Shown: piece by piece, positions 1 through 6,967 of the stretch
How the letters are laid out: every line of letters begins with the position of its first letter
Position numbering within the stretch: position 1 is the stretch's first letter
From: CAZWKX01 sp964633975
GTDB taxonomy: Bacteria; Actinomycetota; Acidimicrobiia; Spongiisociales; UBA11373
NCBI GenBank assembly: GCA_964633975.1
Contig: CAZWKX010000050.1
Coordinates: 1 to 12,576 of the forward strand
Length of the DNA: 12,576 bases
Reading direction: 5' to 3'
Notes under the pieces: generated by a model
Seen by the model: the letters and a program-made list of their open reading frames with translations, nothing else
What the model was told of the DNA's origin: nothing
Databases searched by the model: none
Translations under genes and position numbers: made by a program

Positions 1-1
1 C

Positions 2-1273
2 CCCGATGACACCAGCTTCGTTTACGACGCTGGTGGTGGCCGCATCAGACGTGCCCGCGGTGATGACGCCACCTACTACATCGGCCCGGTTGAGATCGAA
101 ACCGACAGCGGCGACGTCACCGAGACCCACAGCATCTACTCGCTGGGTGGTGGGGTGACCGCAGTACGCACCGTGACCAGCCCGGGTGATGACGGTGAGT
201 TCACTTTCACCTTCGGTGACCATCTGGGCAGCTCCTCAACCGTCTGGCAAGCTGGTGATCCGGGTGACACCGACCCCGGGGTGACCTCCTTCCAGCGCTA
301 CTACCCCTATGGGGAACCCCGGGACGCCTACAACCCCAATCTGCCCACCGACCACACCTTCACTGGGCAGATCAGCGACGGGCTGCTGGATGATGGTGGC
401 ACCGGGTTGATGTACTACGGGGCCCGGTATTACGACCCGCGGGTGGGTCGTTTCGCCGCCGCCGACACCATCATCCCCGATCCGGGCAACCCACAGGATC
501 TCAACCGGTATGCCTACGTGCACAACAACCCGACCAACGGGACCGACCCGAGTGGGCATGACGAACCCGAAGACGATACGTGCAGTCTGTTGGAGTGTCG
601 CGCGGGTCCACTATTCGCTTCAGGGGGGTCGTGCCCACACACGCCGAGTATCTTGGATGGGCCTGATTGGATGATCATTGGCCAGGTGACAGACATCATT
701 GTTGTGGATGAACACGGCAATGAGGTTTCCTTGCTTGAGGCGATTGGCGCCGAGGCCACCTCGATTCCAGGACTCCTGGAAGGTATCGCATCAGGAGCCG
801 CTGAGGGATATGACATCTTGGGAGATGGTCGGTTCCACATAGTCACAAGTGGTCCGCAGGCTGGCCTGGTGCGGTACAACCCTCTGTCAGAGGGTGGCGA
901 GAGAAGCGTGAGAAACGCTCTCTTGGGGCCGACAGGTGAGATTGCCCAGGGCCGCCTCAGGTACGTCCGCGCAGGGGGCGTAGCGCTCGCGGTAGTCGGT
1001 TTCGGGTTGGACGTGCACGAGAGCTGGGGCCTCTACAGCGACAGCGGAGGCATACGCCAGGTAGCGATGGCTTTCGGTCGTGGCGGCGTTTCTGCGGCAG
1101 GTGCGCTCGGCGTTGGCTACATGGCCGCGAAAGGTGGAGCCTTGGCTGGCACGGCGATATGTGGGCCACTCTGCGGCGCAGTAGGTGGCGTAATCGGCGC
1201 TACCGTTGGCGCTGTCGTCGGCAGTGGCGCCGCCAAGTGGGCCTGGGATCACACATTCGGTGCATGGTTCTGA
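2..1273 (+). CDS. RHS-family polymorphic toxin, C-terminal part (module 1; glycine-rich membrane-active tip)
   Basis: The frame is open to the left edge, so this is the 3' end of a longer gene; 423 residues are visible. A GTG at 155 is internal to the RHS core and is not a believable start. Residues 1 to about 186 are the RHS-repeat-associated core: YD-type repeat remnants, FGDHLGSSSTVWQ, YYPYGEPR, YYGARYYDPRVGRF, and the closing DPSGH at about 182-186, after which RHS proteins carry variable tips. The tip of about 237 residues matches no enzyme I know. Its last 70 residues are strongly hydrophobic and rich in Gly/Ala (for example GAVGGVIGATVGAVVGSG) and end near WAWDHTFGAWF. Such glycine-zipper tails occur in membrane-inserting polymorphic toxins. 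Family knowledge: RHS proteins form a shell that encapsulates and delivers the tip. Pore formation is inferred. The adjacent membrane protein fits as its immunity partner. The RHS assignment is firm; the toxin mechanism is tentative. Confidence 0.85.
   Translation, partial: PDDTSFVYDAGGGRIRRARGDDATYYIGPVEIETDSGDVTETHSIYSLGGGVTAVRTVTSPGDDGEFTFTFGDHLGSSSTVWQAGDPGDTDPGVTSFQRYYPYGEPRDAYNPNLPTDHTFTGQISDGLLDDGGTGLMYYGARYYDPRVGRFAAADTIIPDPGNPQDLNRYAYVHNNPTNGTDPSGHDEPEDDTCSLLECRAGPLFASGGSCPHTPSILDGPDWMIIGQVTDIIVVDEHGNEVSLLEAIGAEATSIPGLLEGIASGAAEGYDILGDGRFHIVTSGPQAGLVRYNPLSEGGERSVRNALLGPTGEIAQGRLRYVRAGGVALAVVGFGLDVHESWGLYSDSGGIRQVAMAFGRGGVSAAGALGVGYMAAKGGALAGTAICGPLCGAVGGVIGATVGAVVGSGAAKWAWDHTFGAWF
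392..469 (+). repeat. 78-bp RHS core repeat, copy 1
   Basis: Encodes DGGTGLMYYGARYYDP and then VGRFAAADT. It differs from copies 2 and 4 at a single base (Arg instead of Gln codon after DP). Confidence 0.9.
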
Positions 1274-1278
1274 TTCGC

Positions 1279-1785
1279 ATGGGAAGCAGTGACAGATTCG
1301 TGATTGTGCAGCGTTCATGGAGGAGCGGCCTCCTCGCCTTGGTTGCCTTCCTCCTGGTCCTTTGCGGCGGGATATGGGCTGGCTGGAGCGGGAATACCGG
1401 GATTATCGAATGGGCGGGTGATGCCGGGCGGGTCTTTGTTGTTGTGCTGAGCGCGCTCGGCATGCTTGCAGTCGCGGTGGTTGTGCTGTCGAATGTGGTT
1501 CAGGGCTGGGCTCTTTTGGTGGGAGACAGCGAGGGACTTCAGGTGCTATTTCCGCTTGGGCTTCACCGTCTCTTTGCCAGGAGTCGACTTGTGGGGTCTC
1601 TCGAAGCAGCGGAGATGCGTGTCCGGCATCGGCCAGCGGGCCGCTTCATGCCAGCGTTAGCGTATGTGACGATTACTGCCCCTGAGGGAGCACTGCGGTT
1701 TTCGTTTGGCGACAAGTATGTGAACAGGGATTATCGAGAGCGGTTCGAGGCTTGGGTGGCGTCGAGAGGATCATCCTCTGCGTAG
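1279..1785 (+). CDS. Two-helix membrane protein, candidate immunity protein of module 1
   Basis: The protein has 168 residues. Two strong transmembrane segments lie in the N-terminal half (about LLALVAFLLVLCGGIWAGW and VFVVVLSALGMLAVAVVVL). A soluble C-terminal half of mixed strand character follows and ends in a Ser-rich tail. I do not recognise a named family; the layout resembles small bacterial membrane proteins with a PH-like cytosolic domain. The gene starts five bases after the stop of the RHS toxin. An alternative ATG at 1264 would overlap the toxin by 10 bases. Neither start has a clear Shine-Dalgarno sequence, so translation is probably coupled to the toxin. Position and membrane topology suggest it protects against the membrane-active tip, as immunity proteins of pore-forming bacteriocins do. 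The role rests on context only. Confidence 0.65.
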   Translation: MGSSDRFVIVQRSWRSGLLALVAFLLVLCGGIWAGWSGNTGIIEWAGDAGRVFVVVLSALGMLAVAVVVLSNVVQGWALLVGDSEGLQVLFPLGLHRLFARSRLVGSLEAAEMRVRHRPAGRFMPALAYVTITAPEGALRFSFGDKYVNRDYRERFEAWVASRGSSSA

Positions 1786-1854
1786 TCCTGTGGCGTCGGA
1801 TGATCGCCAAGCTGGATGCTCCGTGTTCTACGGCTTGGCTAGTCCTCTTCAGAG

Positions 1855-2814
1855 CTAGTTGTTCTTCACACAGACGTTGTTGACAGGTAGCCGGCTGGCT
1901 GGGGGCCCGTCGAGTTCGGTGTGGAGTCGATGCCAGTTGTAGTGGTGGAGCCAGCGAGGTAGCGAATCGAGACGCTGCTGGTTGGACTCGTAGGGTTGGT
2001 CGTAGGCCCATTCATTGCGGAGGGTCTGGTTGAATCGTTCGACTTTGCCGTTTGTTCGGGGCCGGTAGGGGCGGGTGCGGAGATGCCGGATCCCTGCACC
2101 GGTGAGGGCGTTGTGGAAGGCGGTTGACCGGCGGTAGTTGAGGGCGTTGTCGGTCATGACTCTTTGCACGGTGATTCCCTGGGTGGCGAACCAGGCGACA
2201 GCCTGGGTGATGAACCGGGCGCAGGTTCGGCCGGTCTCGTCGGGGAGAGCCTCGACGTAGACGACGCGGGAGTAGTCGTCGATGGCTACGTGCAAGAAGT
2301 CGTAGCCGAGGCCCTGCTTGTGGTTTGGCCGGTTTGCACGCCCATGGATCCGCCAGCCGCCCCCATCGGGGATCCGTCCCAGTTTCTTGACATCGACATG
2401 GATCAGCTCGCCGGGTGTGGCTCGCTCGTAGCGACGGATGATCCGCCGGGTGGGTGGATCGATGACATCGAGCCGGGCCAGGCCGCGGCGGCGCAGCACC
2501 CGTTCCACGGTCGACCGGGGCATCTTCAGCGCATAGGCGATACGATGTGGACCCCAGCGGCGAGCCTGCCGCAGCTCACAGATCCGCTCCTCCACCTCAA
2601 GCGGGGTCCGGTTCGGTGAGCGCCTCGGTCGAGAACAACGATCCTCCAGACCGGTGATTCCTCCAATCCGGTAGCGGCGCAGCCACCGATACGCCGTCTC
2701 CCGAGAAACCCCCATCGATTCGGCAGCCACCGCCACCGGCCAGCCATCAACCTCGATCCGTTCCACCAGAATCCTGCGACCAACCGGCGCCAACCGTGCA
2801 TTACGGTGAACCAC
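1855..2814 (-). CDS. IS481-family transposase (DDE/rve integrase-fold)
   Basis: The protein has 319 residues, the usual length for the family. The N-terminal third has two helix-turn-helix regions: AAESMGVSRETAYRWLRRY near residue 40, and RRWGPHRIAYALKMPRSTVERVL near residue 95. The catalytic rve domain follows, with the DDE residues in HVDVKKLG, VMTDNALNYRR and NGKVERFNQTL. The C-terminus has the usual H(Y/H)NWHRLHTEL-type sequence and ends VKNN. It cuts and joins element ends during transposition. No frameshift or missing catalytic residue is visible, so it is probably functional. It is the only gene of its element and opposes all neighbouring genes. Confidence 0.95.
   Translation of the reverse strand: MVHRNARLAPVGRRILVERIEVDGWPVAVAAESMGVSRETAYRWLRRYRIGGITGLEDRCSRPRRSPNRTPLEVEERICELRQARRWGPHRIAYALKMPRSTVERVLRRRGLARLDVIDPPTRRIIRRYERATPGELIHVDVKKLGRIPDGGGWRIHGRANRPNHKQGLGYDFLHVAIDDYSRVVYVEALPDETGRTCARFITQAVAWFATQGITVQRVMTDNALNYRRSTAFHNALTGAGIRHLRTRPYRPRTNGKVERFNQTLRNEWAYDQPYESNQQRLDSLPRWLHHYNWHRLHTELDGPPASRLPVNNVCVKNN
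1859..1885 (+). repeat. IS481 terminal inverted repeat, left
   Basis: The 27-base terminal repeat begins TTGTTCTTC and ends GTTGTTGACA. It pairs inverted with 2877-2903. The flanking CTAG at 1855-1858 is the putative target duplication. Confidence 0.8.
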
Positions 2815-2876
2815 GAGAGCCTTCCTCTCGGATTGGAGTACCTACACCCCAAACCGAAGCCGGGAGGCTCTCCCCA

Positions 2877-2903
2877 TGTCAACAACCTCTAGAAGAAGGA
2901 CAA
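2877..2903 (-). repeat. IS481 terminal inverted repeat, right
   Basis: On the minus strand this reads TTGTCCTTC, an eight-base variable part, then GTTGTTGACA. It matches the left end without gaps. CTAG follows at 2904-2907. Confidence 0.8.
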
Positions 2904-2972
2904 CTAGCGGCTGAATCTGGGTGGCGGGCGTAGCCCGATTGGGAGGGTGCGGGCAGCGCCGGACCGCATGCG

Positions 2973-4364
2973 GTGACTTCGGTGGGTGGTGTCAGTCTCG
3001 GCTACGACCAGAACGGCAACCGTGTCACCCGCAGCGAAGGCACCGCCACCGTCGCATACACCTATGACGCCGACAACCGGCTCACTGTGGTGGAGAATTC
3101 GGCGGATCCGGATGACACCAGCTTCGTCTACGACGCTGATGGTGCCCGGATCAAACGGGCCCATGGCGACGATGCCACCTACTACATCGGCCCGATAGAG
3201 GTCGAAACCGATCAGGGTGATGTGACCGAAACCCACAGCATCTACAGCCTCGGCGGCGGTGTCACTGCGGTGCGGGTGGTGGCCAGTGCGGGTGATGACG
3301 GTGAGGTCACTTTCACCTTCGGGGATCATCTGGGCAGCTCATCCACCATCTGGCAGGCCGGCGAGCTAGGTGACACCGACCCGGGTGTCCTCTCGTTCCA
3401 GCGGTACTACCCCTATGGGGAACCCAGAAACACCTACAACCCCAACCTGCCTACTGATCACACTTTCACTGGGCAGATCACCGACGGGCTGCTGGGTGAT
3501 GGTGGCACCGGGTTGATGTACTACGGGGCCCGGTATTACGACCCGCAGGTGGGTCGTTTCGCCGCCGCCGACACCCTCGTCCCCAACCCCAACAACCCCC
3601 AAGATCTCAACCGGTACACCTACGTGGGAAACAACCCGACCAACGCCACCGACCCGAGCGGGCACGTTCTCTTGCAGGGTGAGGAGCGCCATGGGATTGG
3701 CGGCGCCCGGTATACGACTCAGTGCATCGCCAGGAACGCTGCCGGGCATTGCTTAGCGCGCGATTCGTCCAATCTGTCTATGGCAGGTGCCCAGCTCGTT
3801 TTCGACCAAGTGGCCGCGAATTCTCAGATCCTGCACGAGTTTCCGATGGAGTTCTGCTACGTCCGTGCTGAGCAGGCGCGGGATCAGATCGCTACGGAGT
3901 TCGGCTTGTCTGCAAACAAGATTGTCATTGTGGGCAGCAATCCCGACACGGACCAGGATGGAAGGCGTGACCCGAGTCTCTATGCCGAGACGTCTGTGGA
4001 TTATGACGGCGTGCCGGGCGACGACACGATCGAATGGTATTGGCATATCGCTGACGCCGTGATGGTGGAAGGCGAGTGGATGGTGATAGATCCGGCTCTG
4101 TGTGATGGAAGGCTATGCGATGGGCCAGTGTCAGTCAGCGATTGGGCGTCGTTGATGAATGACCCCGACGCGATCTACGGGGTGGTGAGCGGAGACGTTT
4201 ATGGAGCAAGTCTCGATGCCCGTACTCTCGAGTTCGTGGGGATCTATGAGGGCGACCATGATGCGGAGACTATCGAGGAGTATGTTGAAGCTGCACGGGA
4301 CTGTGTGGAGCACGGCTATTGCGAAGGGGTTGACATTCAACGTCTCGGGTACCTGGCTCAATGA
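2973..4364 (+). CDS. Orphan RHS cassette with protein-glutaminase-like toxin domain (module 2)
   Basis: From the GTG at 2973 the protein has 463 residues. The frame has a stop at 2931-2933 and no RHS N-terminal half, signal peptide or Shine-Dalgarno sequence, so this looks like a 5'-truncated, probably silent cassette. Residues 1 to about 231 are RHS core, closing at DPSGH (227-231). The tip of about 230 residues carries the signature of protein-glutamine deamidases (protein-glutaminase, papain-like fold): Cys in EFCYVRAEQA (C295), His in WYWHIADAV (H358) and Asp in VIDPAL (D373), followed by a Cys-flanked region and SVSDWASLM. This spacing matches the Cys-His-Asp triad of that family, whose members convert glutamine side chains to glutamate. 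Such domains occur as effectors and polymorphic toxins. The next gene overlaps the stop by four bases. RHS core certain; deamidase fold likely; activity inferred. Confidence 0.82.
   Translation: MTSVGGVSLGYDQNGNRVTRSEGTATVAYTYDADNRLTVVENSADPDDTSFVYDADGARIKRAHGDDATYYIGPIEVETDQGDVTETHSIYSLGGGVTAVRVVASAGDDGEVTFTFGDHLGSSSTIWQAGELGDTDPGVLSFQRYYPYGEPRNTYNPNLPTDHTFTGQITDGLLGDGGTGLMYYGARYYDPQVGRFAAADTLVPNPNNPQDLNRYTYVGNNPTNATDPSGHVLLQGEERHGIGGARYTTQCIARNAAGHCLARDSSNLSMAGAQLVFDQVAANSQILHEFPMEFCYVRAEQARDQIATEFGLSANKIVIVGSNPDTDQDGRRDPSLYAETSVDYDGVPGDDTIEWYWHIADAVMVEGEWMVIDPALCDGRLCDGPVSVSDWASLMNDPDAIYGVVSGDVYGASLDARTLEFVGIYEGDHDAETIEEYVEAARDCVEHGYCEGVDIQRLGYLAQ
3498..3575 (+). repeat. 78-bp RHS core repeat, copy 2
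   Basis: Identical over all 78 bases to the copy at 7373-7450. Lies directly upstream of the variable tail of module 2. Confidence 0.9.
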
Positions 4365-4942
4365 GGCATGACGTGGCGGCGATCGTGCGAGGAATCGTTC
4401 TCATCCTGCTTCTGCTGGTGCTGACGGGGTGCGGCGGCCCGACATCGGGTCATGGGCTGGTGATCGAATTCTATGACTGTGCCGACGTTGGGCTATCTGG
4501 CGCGGAGGCTACGGACGACTCGATGGTTGCGGGTGAGGATTTCTCTGCGGAGCCGCTGCTTGTTGTCCGCGAGGATGACATTGAGTCGTGGCCGGAGTTC
4601 ACAGGGGAAACCTGGAGTCCCGAGGATGGGTACATTGAGCTGGTGGAGGGTGAGGCAACGTCGGGACTGGCACTGCTGGCAGAAGCAGAGAGTGATGTCG
4701 ATTTGATGTTTCGCCTGACGGTCGATGGCCAGTCTTTCTGGGGAACCATTCGGTACGGCCTTGCTAGCGGCTCCCTTAGTCCTCAGTGTGTTCATCTAGG
4801 CTACCCGCTCATCATGTTCCCCGGCGGCCATGTCGGGCTGTTTGACAGTTTCTACTTGGCCTCTGGCGGCATCACGGTCGATGGTGTAGATCTTGCTGAT
4901 GCAGCCCGGCAGGCCTGGTCCGACTCACAGGCCGTTCAATAA
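4361..4942 (+). CDS. Lipoprotein, candidate immunity protein of module 2
   Basis: The protein has 193 residues. The N-terminus is a lipoprotein signal: basic start, hydrophobic GIVLILLLLVLTGC, lipobox LTGC with Cys near 24. The mature part is strongly acidic, with a likely beta-rich fold and two further Cys that could form a disulphide (CADVG near the start, PQCVHLG later). I do not recognise a family. The ATG overlaps the toxin stop (ATGA), which implies translational coupling and fits toxin-immunity pairing. It should be lipid-anchored on the outer face of the cytoplasmic membrane. That location is odd for immunity to a protein deamidase expected to act on cytosolic targets, and suggests an extracytoplasmic target or interception during entry. 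Confidence 0.7.
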   Translation: MRHDVAAIVRGIVLILLLLVLTGCGGPTSGHGLVIEFYDCADVGLSGAEATDDSMVAGEDFSAEPLLVVREDDIESWPEFTGETWSPEDGYIELVEGEATSGLALLAEAESDVDLMFRLTVDGQSFWGTIRYGLASGSLSPQCVHLGYPLIMFPGGHVGLFDSFYLASGGITVDGVDLADAARQAWSDSQAVQ

Positions 4943-5036
4943 GCCCTGTACGGTCGGGGCAGTCGAAGGTGGGCCGTCATCGGTGGTGTGAGGTCTCTCC
5001 ACTTCTGTCACCTCCGCTCCTCCGACAGGAGGGAGC

Positions 5037-5119
5037 ATTGAGAGGGGCAGGATCGGCGATGCTGTAATTCGCCCCGCGCATAGGGCCTATGGGTGGGCCT
5101 TTCTAGTCTGGTGATGGGC
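5037..5119 (+). pseudogene. Decayed 5' fragment of an aldo/keto reductase gene (scar after module 2)
   Basis: This matches the first 30 codons of the intact reductase gene at 9353. Positions 5037-5075 align with 9353-9391 (29 of 39 identical): translated IERGRIGDAVIRP against MEKRRIGDVEVSP, with ATT in place of the ATG. Positions 5092-5119 align with 9416-9443 (25 of 28 identical). Between the blocks the copy is 8 bases shorter, which shifts the frame, and a Trp codon has become TAG. It is therefore non-functional. The stretch 4943-5036 between the module 2 lipoprotein and this fragment holds no gene that I can see, only a small CTCCT/AGGAG inverted repeat near 5015-5030. Confidence 0.75.
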
Positions 5120-6274
5120 GAGGTTTCGCACCCATGGCGAAATGCAGCACCTGGAGAGGGGAGAGTGGAGGGGGGAGACCTGCGGACTTTGGGACTCCGC
5201 GGTGGAGAGCGGGTGGGTGTCGGGTTGCGCGATTGGGGCGATGGGTCATGGGTGGTTGCTTGTGGTAGCGGTGCTGACGGTGAAGTCGCCTGCAGCTTTG
5301 GTGATCATCTGGGCAGCTCGTCGACGGTGTGGCAGGCGGGTGAGCTGGGGGACACCGACCCGGGAACCCGCTCCTTCCAGCGTTACTACCCCTACGGCGA
5401 ACCCCGGAACGACTACAACCCCGATCTGCCGACTGATCACACTTTCACCGGCCAGATCACAGACGGGCTACTCGATGATGGTGGCACCGGGCTGATGTAC
5501 TACGGGGCCCGGTATTACGACCCGCAGGTGGGTCGTTTCGCCGCCGCCGACACCATCATCCCCAACCCCAACAACCCCCAAGACCTCAACCGGTATGCAT
5601 ATGTGCGGAACAACCCGCTGCTATACGTAGATCCCACTGGTCACTGGTGCATCCTCGGCCACAATCCGGATGGCTCCTGTCGTGGGAGCGGCGTGACGAG
5701 TGCCATCGGCCGTGGAGTCGCCAAGGGGTACAAGTGGGTTGAGGGTGCAGTAGTTGAGGGTGCCAGGAGGGTCAAGGAGGGTGGTGAGTATGTTGTGGCC
5801 ACCACGGTTCGGCGCTTTTCTAATCCCACTCAGACGCTCCATGACCTGTTCACAGGCACCGCCTTTGTGGAGGATATTGGAGGTTTCTACGGAACGATTG
5901 TTGCCGGCGGCGACGTCGATCAGACCAACTGCCCGGCGTATGCCACATGCATCCAGCGGATGGATCTCCCTGTGCTCACGCTCGACGCTCAGTGCCAGTC
6001 GTTGGGTGGAACCGTCATGTGTGAGAATGACCTGACTGTCCCGCTGGCAGCTCACGAAGGTCAGCACGTGCGAGATATGCATGAACTGGGCTTGCTGGGG
6101 TTCTCGGGATTCTGGCTCTTCGGAGGCGGTGCTGTTGAAGAGAGGGCCAACGCGGCTGAGGACAGGGCCAGGGCCGCGCAATTGGACTATGGGGAGGACG
6201 AGGTGGATCTCGAGGAGTTCTACGAGCCTTCAATCTTGCCTCATTGGTTGACACCTCACAACTTCCGCGAATGA
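5093..6274 (+). CDS. Orphan RHS cassette with HEGQH metallopeptidase-like toxin domain (module 3)
   Basis: The open frame begins at GTG 5093, inside the reductase scar, so the first 55 or so residues are junk-like fusion sequence. Recognisable RHS core starts near 5260 (VVACGSGADGEVACSFGDHLGSSS region) and ends at DPTGH (residues 180-184). It has the shortest core of the array and no RHS N-terminus, so it is probably a silent orphan. The tip of about 209 residues has a Gly/Val-rich N-terminal half. It then has AAHEGQHVRDMHELG, an HExxH zinc motif (H321, E322, H325), followed 24 residues on by EERANAAED, whose Glu could be the third ligand. That is the layout of short zincin metallopeptidases found in polymorphic toxins. 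Two Cys pairs (NCPAYATC; QCQSLGGTVMC) suggest function outside the cytosol. Substrate unknown. Peptidase assignment is probable, not certain. Confidence 0.78.
   Translation: MGLSSLVMGEVSHPWRNAAPGEGRVEGGDLRTLGLRGGERVGVGLRDWGDGSWVVACGSGADGEVACSFGDHLGSSSTVWQAGELGDTDPGTRSFQRYYPYGEPRNDYNPDLPTDHTFTGQITDGLLDDGGTGLMYYGARYYDPQVGRFAAADTIIPNPNNPQDLNRYAYVRNNPLLYVDPTGHWCILGHNPDGSCRGSGVTSAIGRGVAKGYKWVEGAVVEGARRVKEGGEYVVATTVRRFSNPTQTLHDLFTGTAFVEDIGGFYGTIVAGGDVDQTNCPAYATCIQRMDLPVLTLDAQCQSLGGTVMCENDLTVPLAAHEGQHVRDMHELGLLGFSGFWLFGGGAVEERANAAEDRARAAQLDYGEDEVDLEEFYEPSILPHWLTPHNFRE
5477..5554 (+). repeat. 78-bp RHS core repeat, copy 3
   Basis: One base differs (CTG for TTG leucine codon) from copies 2 and 4, although the rest of this core is shortened and diverged. 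Confidence 0.9.
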
Positions 6275-6297
6275 CGATCAGTATTGGAGGTTGAGCC

Positions 6298-6654
6298 ATG
6301 CGCGACCGTGCTTGGGCCATCTGGGTCGTGACGATGTTGTTGGTCGTGGGGTGTGTTGGCGATGCTGTTGTGTCGGTGCGGGTGGAGAACCCGTGTGATG
6401 TAGACCTCGATCTCAGGTACTGGCATGTTTTCGGTGACGGCGAACCGGATGATGAGGCTTCGACTGGTGTCCCGGTCACCGTCCATGCCAACAGTGATCG
6501 AACCTACGGGCTTATGACGGCTCGTGGTTCGCGGACCGTGCTACTCGTGCGAATCGATGAGGTTCGTGTCCGGGAACGTTTCGAGTCGTCGGGCAACGAT
6601 GTGACGCACGAGATTGCGATCACAGAAGAGATGTGCCCCGGCGTCGGGTCATAG
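6298..6654 (+). CDS. Small lipoprotein, candidate immunity protein of module 3
   Basis: The protein has 118 residues. The signal peptide ends at a lipobox-like VVGC (Cys near 19); the mature domain of about 100 residues is beta-rich, with two further Cys (NPCDVDLDLRY and EEMCPG). The domain resembles a compact Ig-like sandwich, but I recognise no family. The ATG follows a clear GGAGG Shine-Dalgarno sequence and begins 23 bases after the toxin stop. A lipid-anchored partner outside the membrane fits a toxin peptidase acting at the cell surface. Role inferred from position. Confidence 0.68.
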   Translation: MRDRAWAIWVVTMLLVVGCVGDAVVSVRVENPCDVDLDLRYWHVFGDGEPDDEASTGVPVTVHANSDRTYGLMTARGSRTVLLVRIDEVRVRERFESSGNDVTHEIAITEEMCPGVGS

Positions 6655-6673
6655 CCCTTGTGTCGCTCGCTCG

Positions 6674-6802
6674 ATGGCAGCTACTGCCGCTGGGGTCAGC
6701 CCGATGGGCTTGGGCACCTGGGCCATCGGAGGACCGTTCTGGTCCGGTGATGAGCCGCTCGGCTGGGGAGAGGTCGACGACTCCGAATCGATCCGGGCAT
6801 GA
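6674..6802 (+). pseudogene. 5' fragment of an aldo/keto reductase gene from a diverged homologue (scar after module 3)
   Basis: The frame starts ATG GCA GCT and quickly becomes VSPMGLGTWAIGG, then continues through GEVDDSESIRA before a TGA at 6800-6802. Positions 6695-6799 align without gaps to 9383-9487 of the intact gene: 16 differences in 105 bases, 15 of them synonymous (the exception is Glu for Gly). The pattern is that of two functional orthologues diverging under selection. The piece therefore probably came in with foreign DNA and was then cut off. It starts 20 bases after the module 3 lipoprotein stop, the place where the intact gene would be expected. After codon 44 the sequence leaves the reductase. 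Confidence 0.85.
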
Positions 6803-6829
6803 GAGACGGTTCCGTGGCAACGGGGAAGG

Positions 6830-6852
6830 CGCGCCGGGCATGGCCCGGCGCG
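6830..6852. other. Strong GC hairpin at the module 3/4 junction
   Basis: A perfect 10-base inverted repeat (CGCGCCGGGC / GCCCGGCGCG) with the loop ATG. An outer AAGGC/GCCTT pair brackets it at greater distance. There is no T-run, so it is not a classical Rho-independent terminator, although such hairpins can terminate transcription in actinobacteria. It lies between the reductase scar and the first base that aligns with RHS core (about 6884). Apart from this hairpin and the scar, 6655-6883 holds nothing I recognise. Confidence 0.5.
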
Positions 6853-6967
6853 GTGAGGGCCTTCTGGTCGTGATGGGGACCCGATAGCCAACGGCAACCG
6901 CATCGAACGCACCGAGAACAGTGTCACCGTTGAATACGCCTACGACGCCGACAACCGGCTGGTTGAA

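Larger units (their letters stand above)
1859..2903 (-). mobile_element. Intact IS481-family insertion sequence, 1045 bp
   Basis: The element is bounded by imperfect 27-base terminal inverted repeats at 1859-1885 and 2877-2903, matching at 21 of 27 positions: outer block TTGT(T/C)CTTC, inner block GTTGTTGACA identical. It is flanked on both sides by CTAG (1855-1858 and 2904-2907), read as a 4-base target duplication. IS481-type elements are known to prefer CTAG-centred targets. The length of about 1.05 kb and the single transposase gene are typical for the family. The stop codon of the transposase (1855-1857) lies in the flanking CTAG, so the coding frame runs through the left repeat. The element lies between the module 1 immunity gene and the orphan module 2, pointing against the toxin genes. 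Completeness suggests a fairly recent insertion. Confidence 0.85.

Noticed and set aside
2164..2619. Plus-strand frame inside the IS481 element
   Set aside because: It is antisense to the intact transposase and has no recognisable domain.
2951..2972. A reductase scar before module 2, suggested by GCGCCGGACCG resembling bases upstream of 9353
   Set aside because: Only about ten bases match and there is no coding similarity, so no scar can be claimed there.
3366..3749. Minus-strand Val/Gly-rich frames opposite the RHS cores (also 236-559, 6620-7204, 7322-7705)
   Set aside because: They recur only because the cores are repeated; the conserved protein is on the plus strand.
5079..5091. Small palindrome CATAGGGCCTATG inside scar 1 as an operator or attachment site
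   Set aside because: It has short arms, a single occurrence, and lies in a decayed gene fragment; chance is the simpler explanation.
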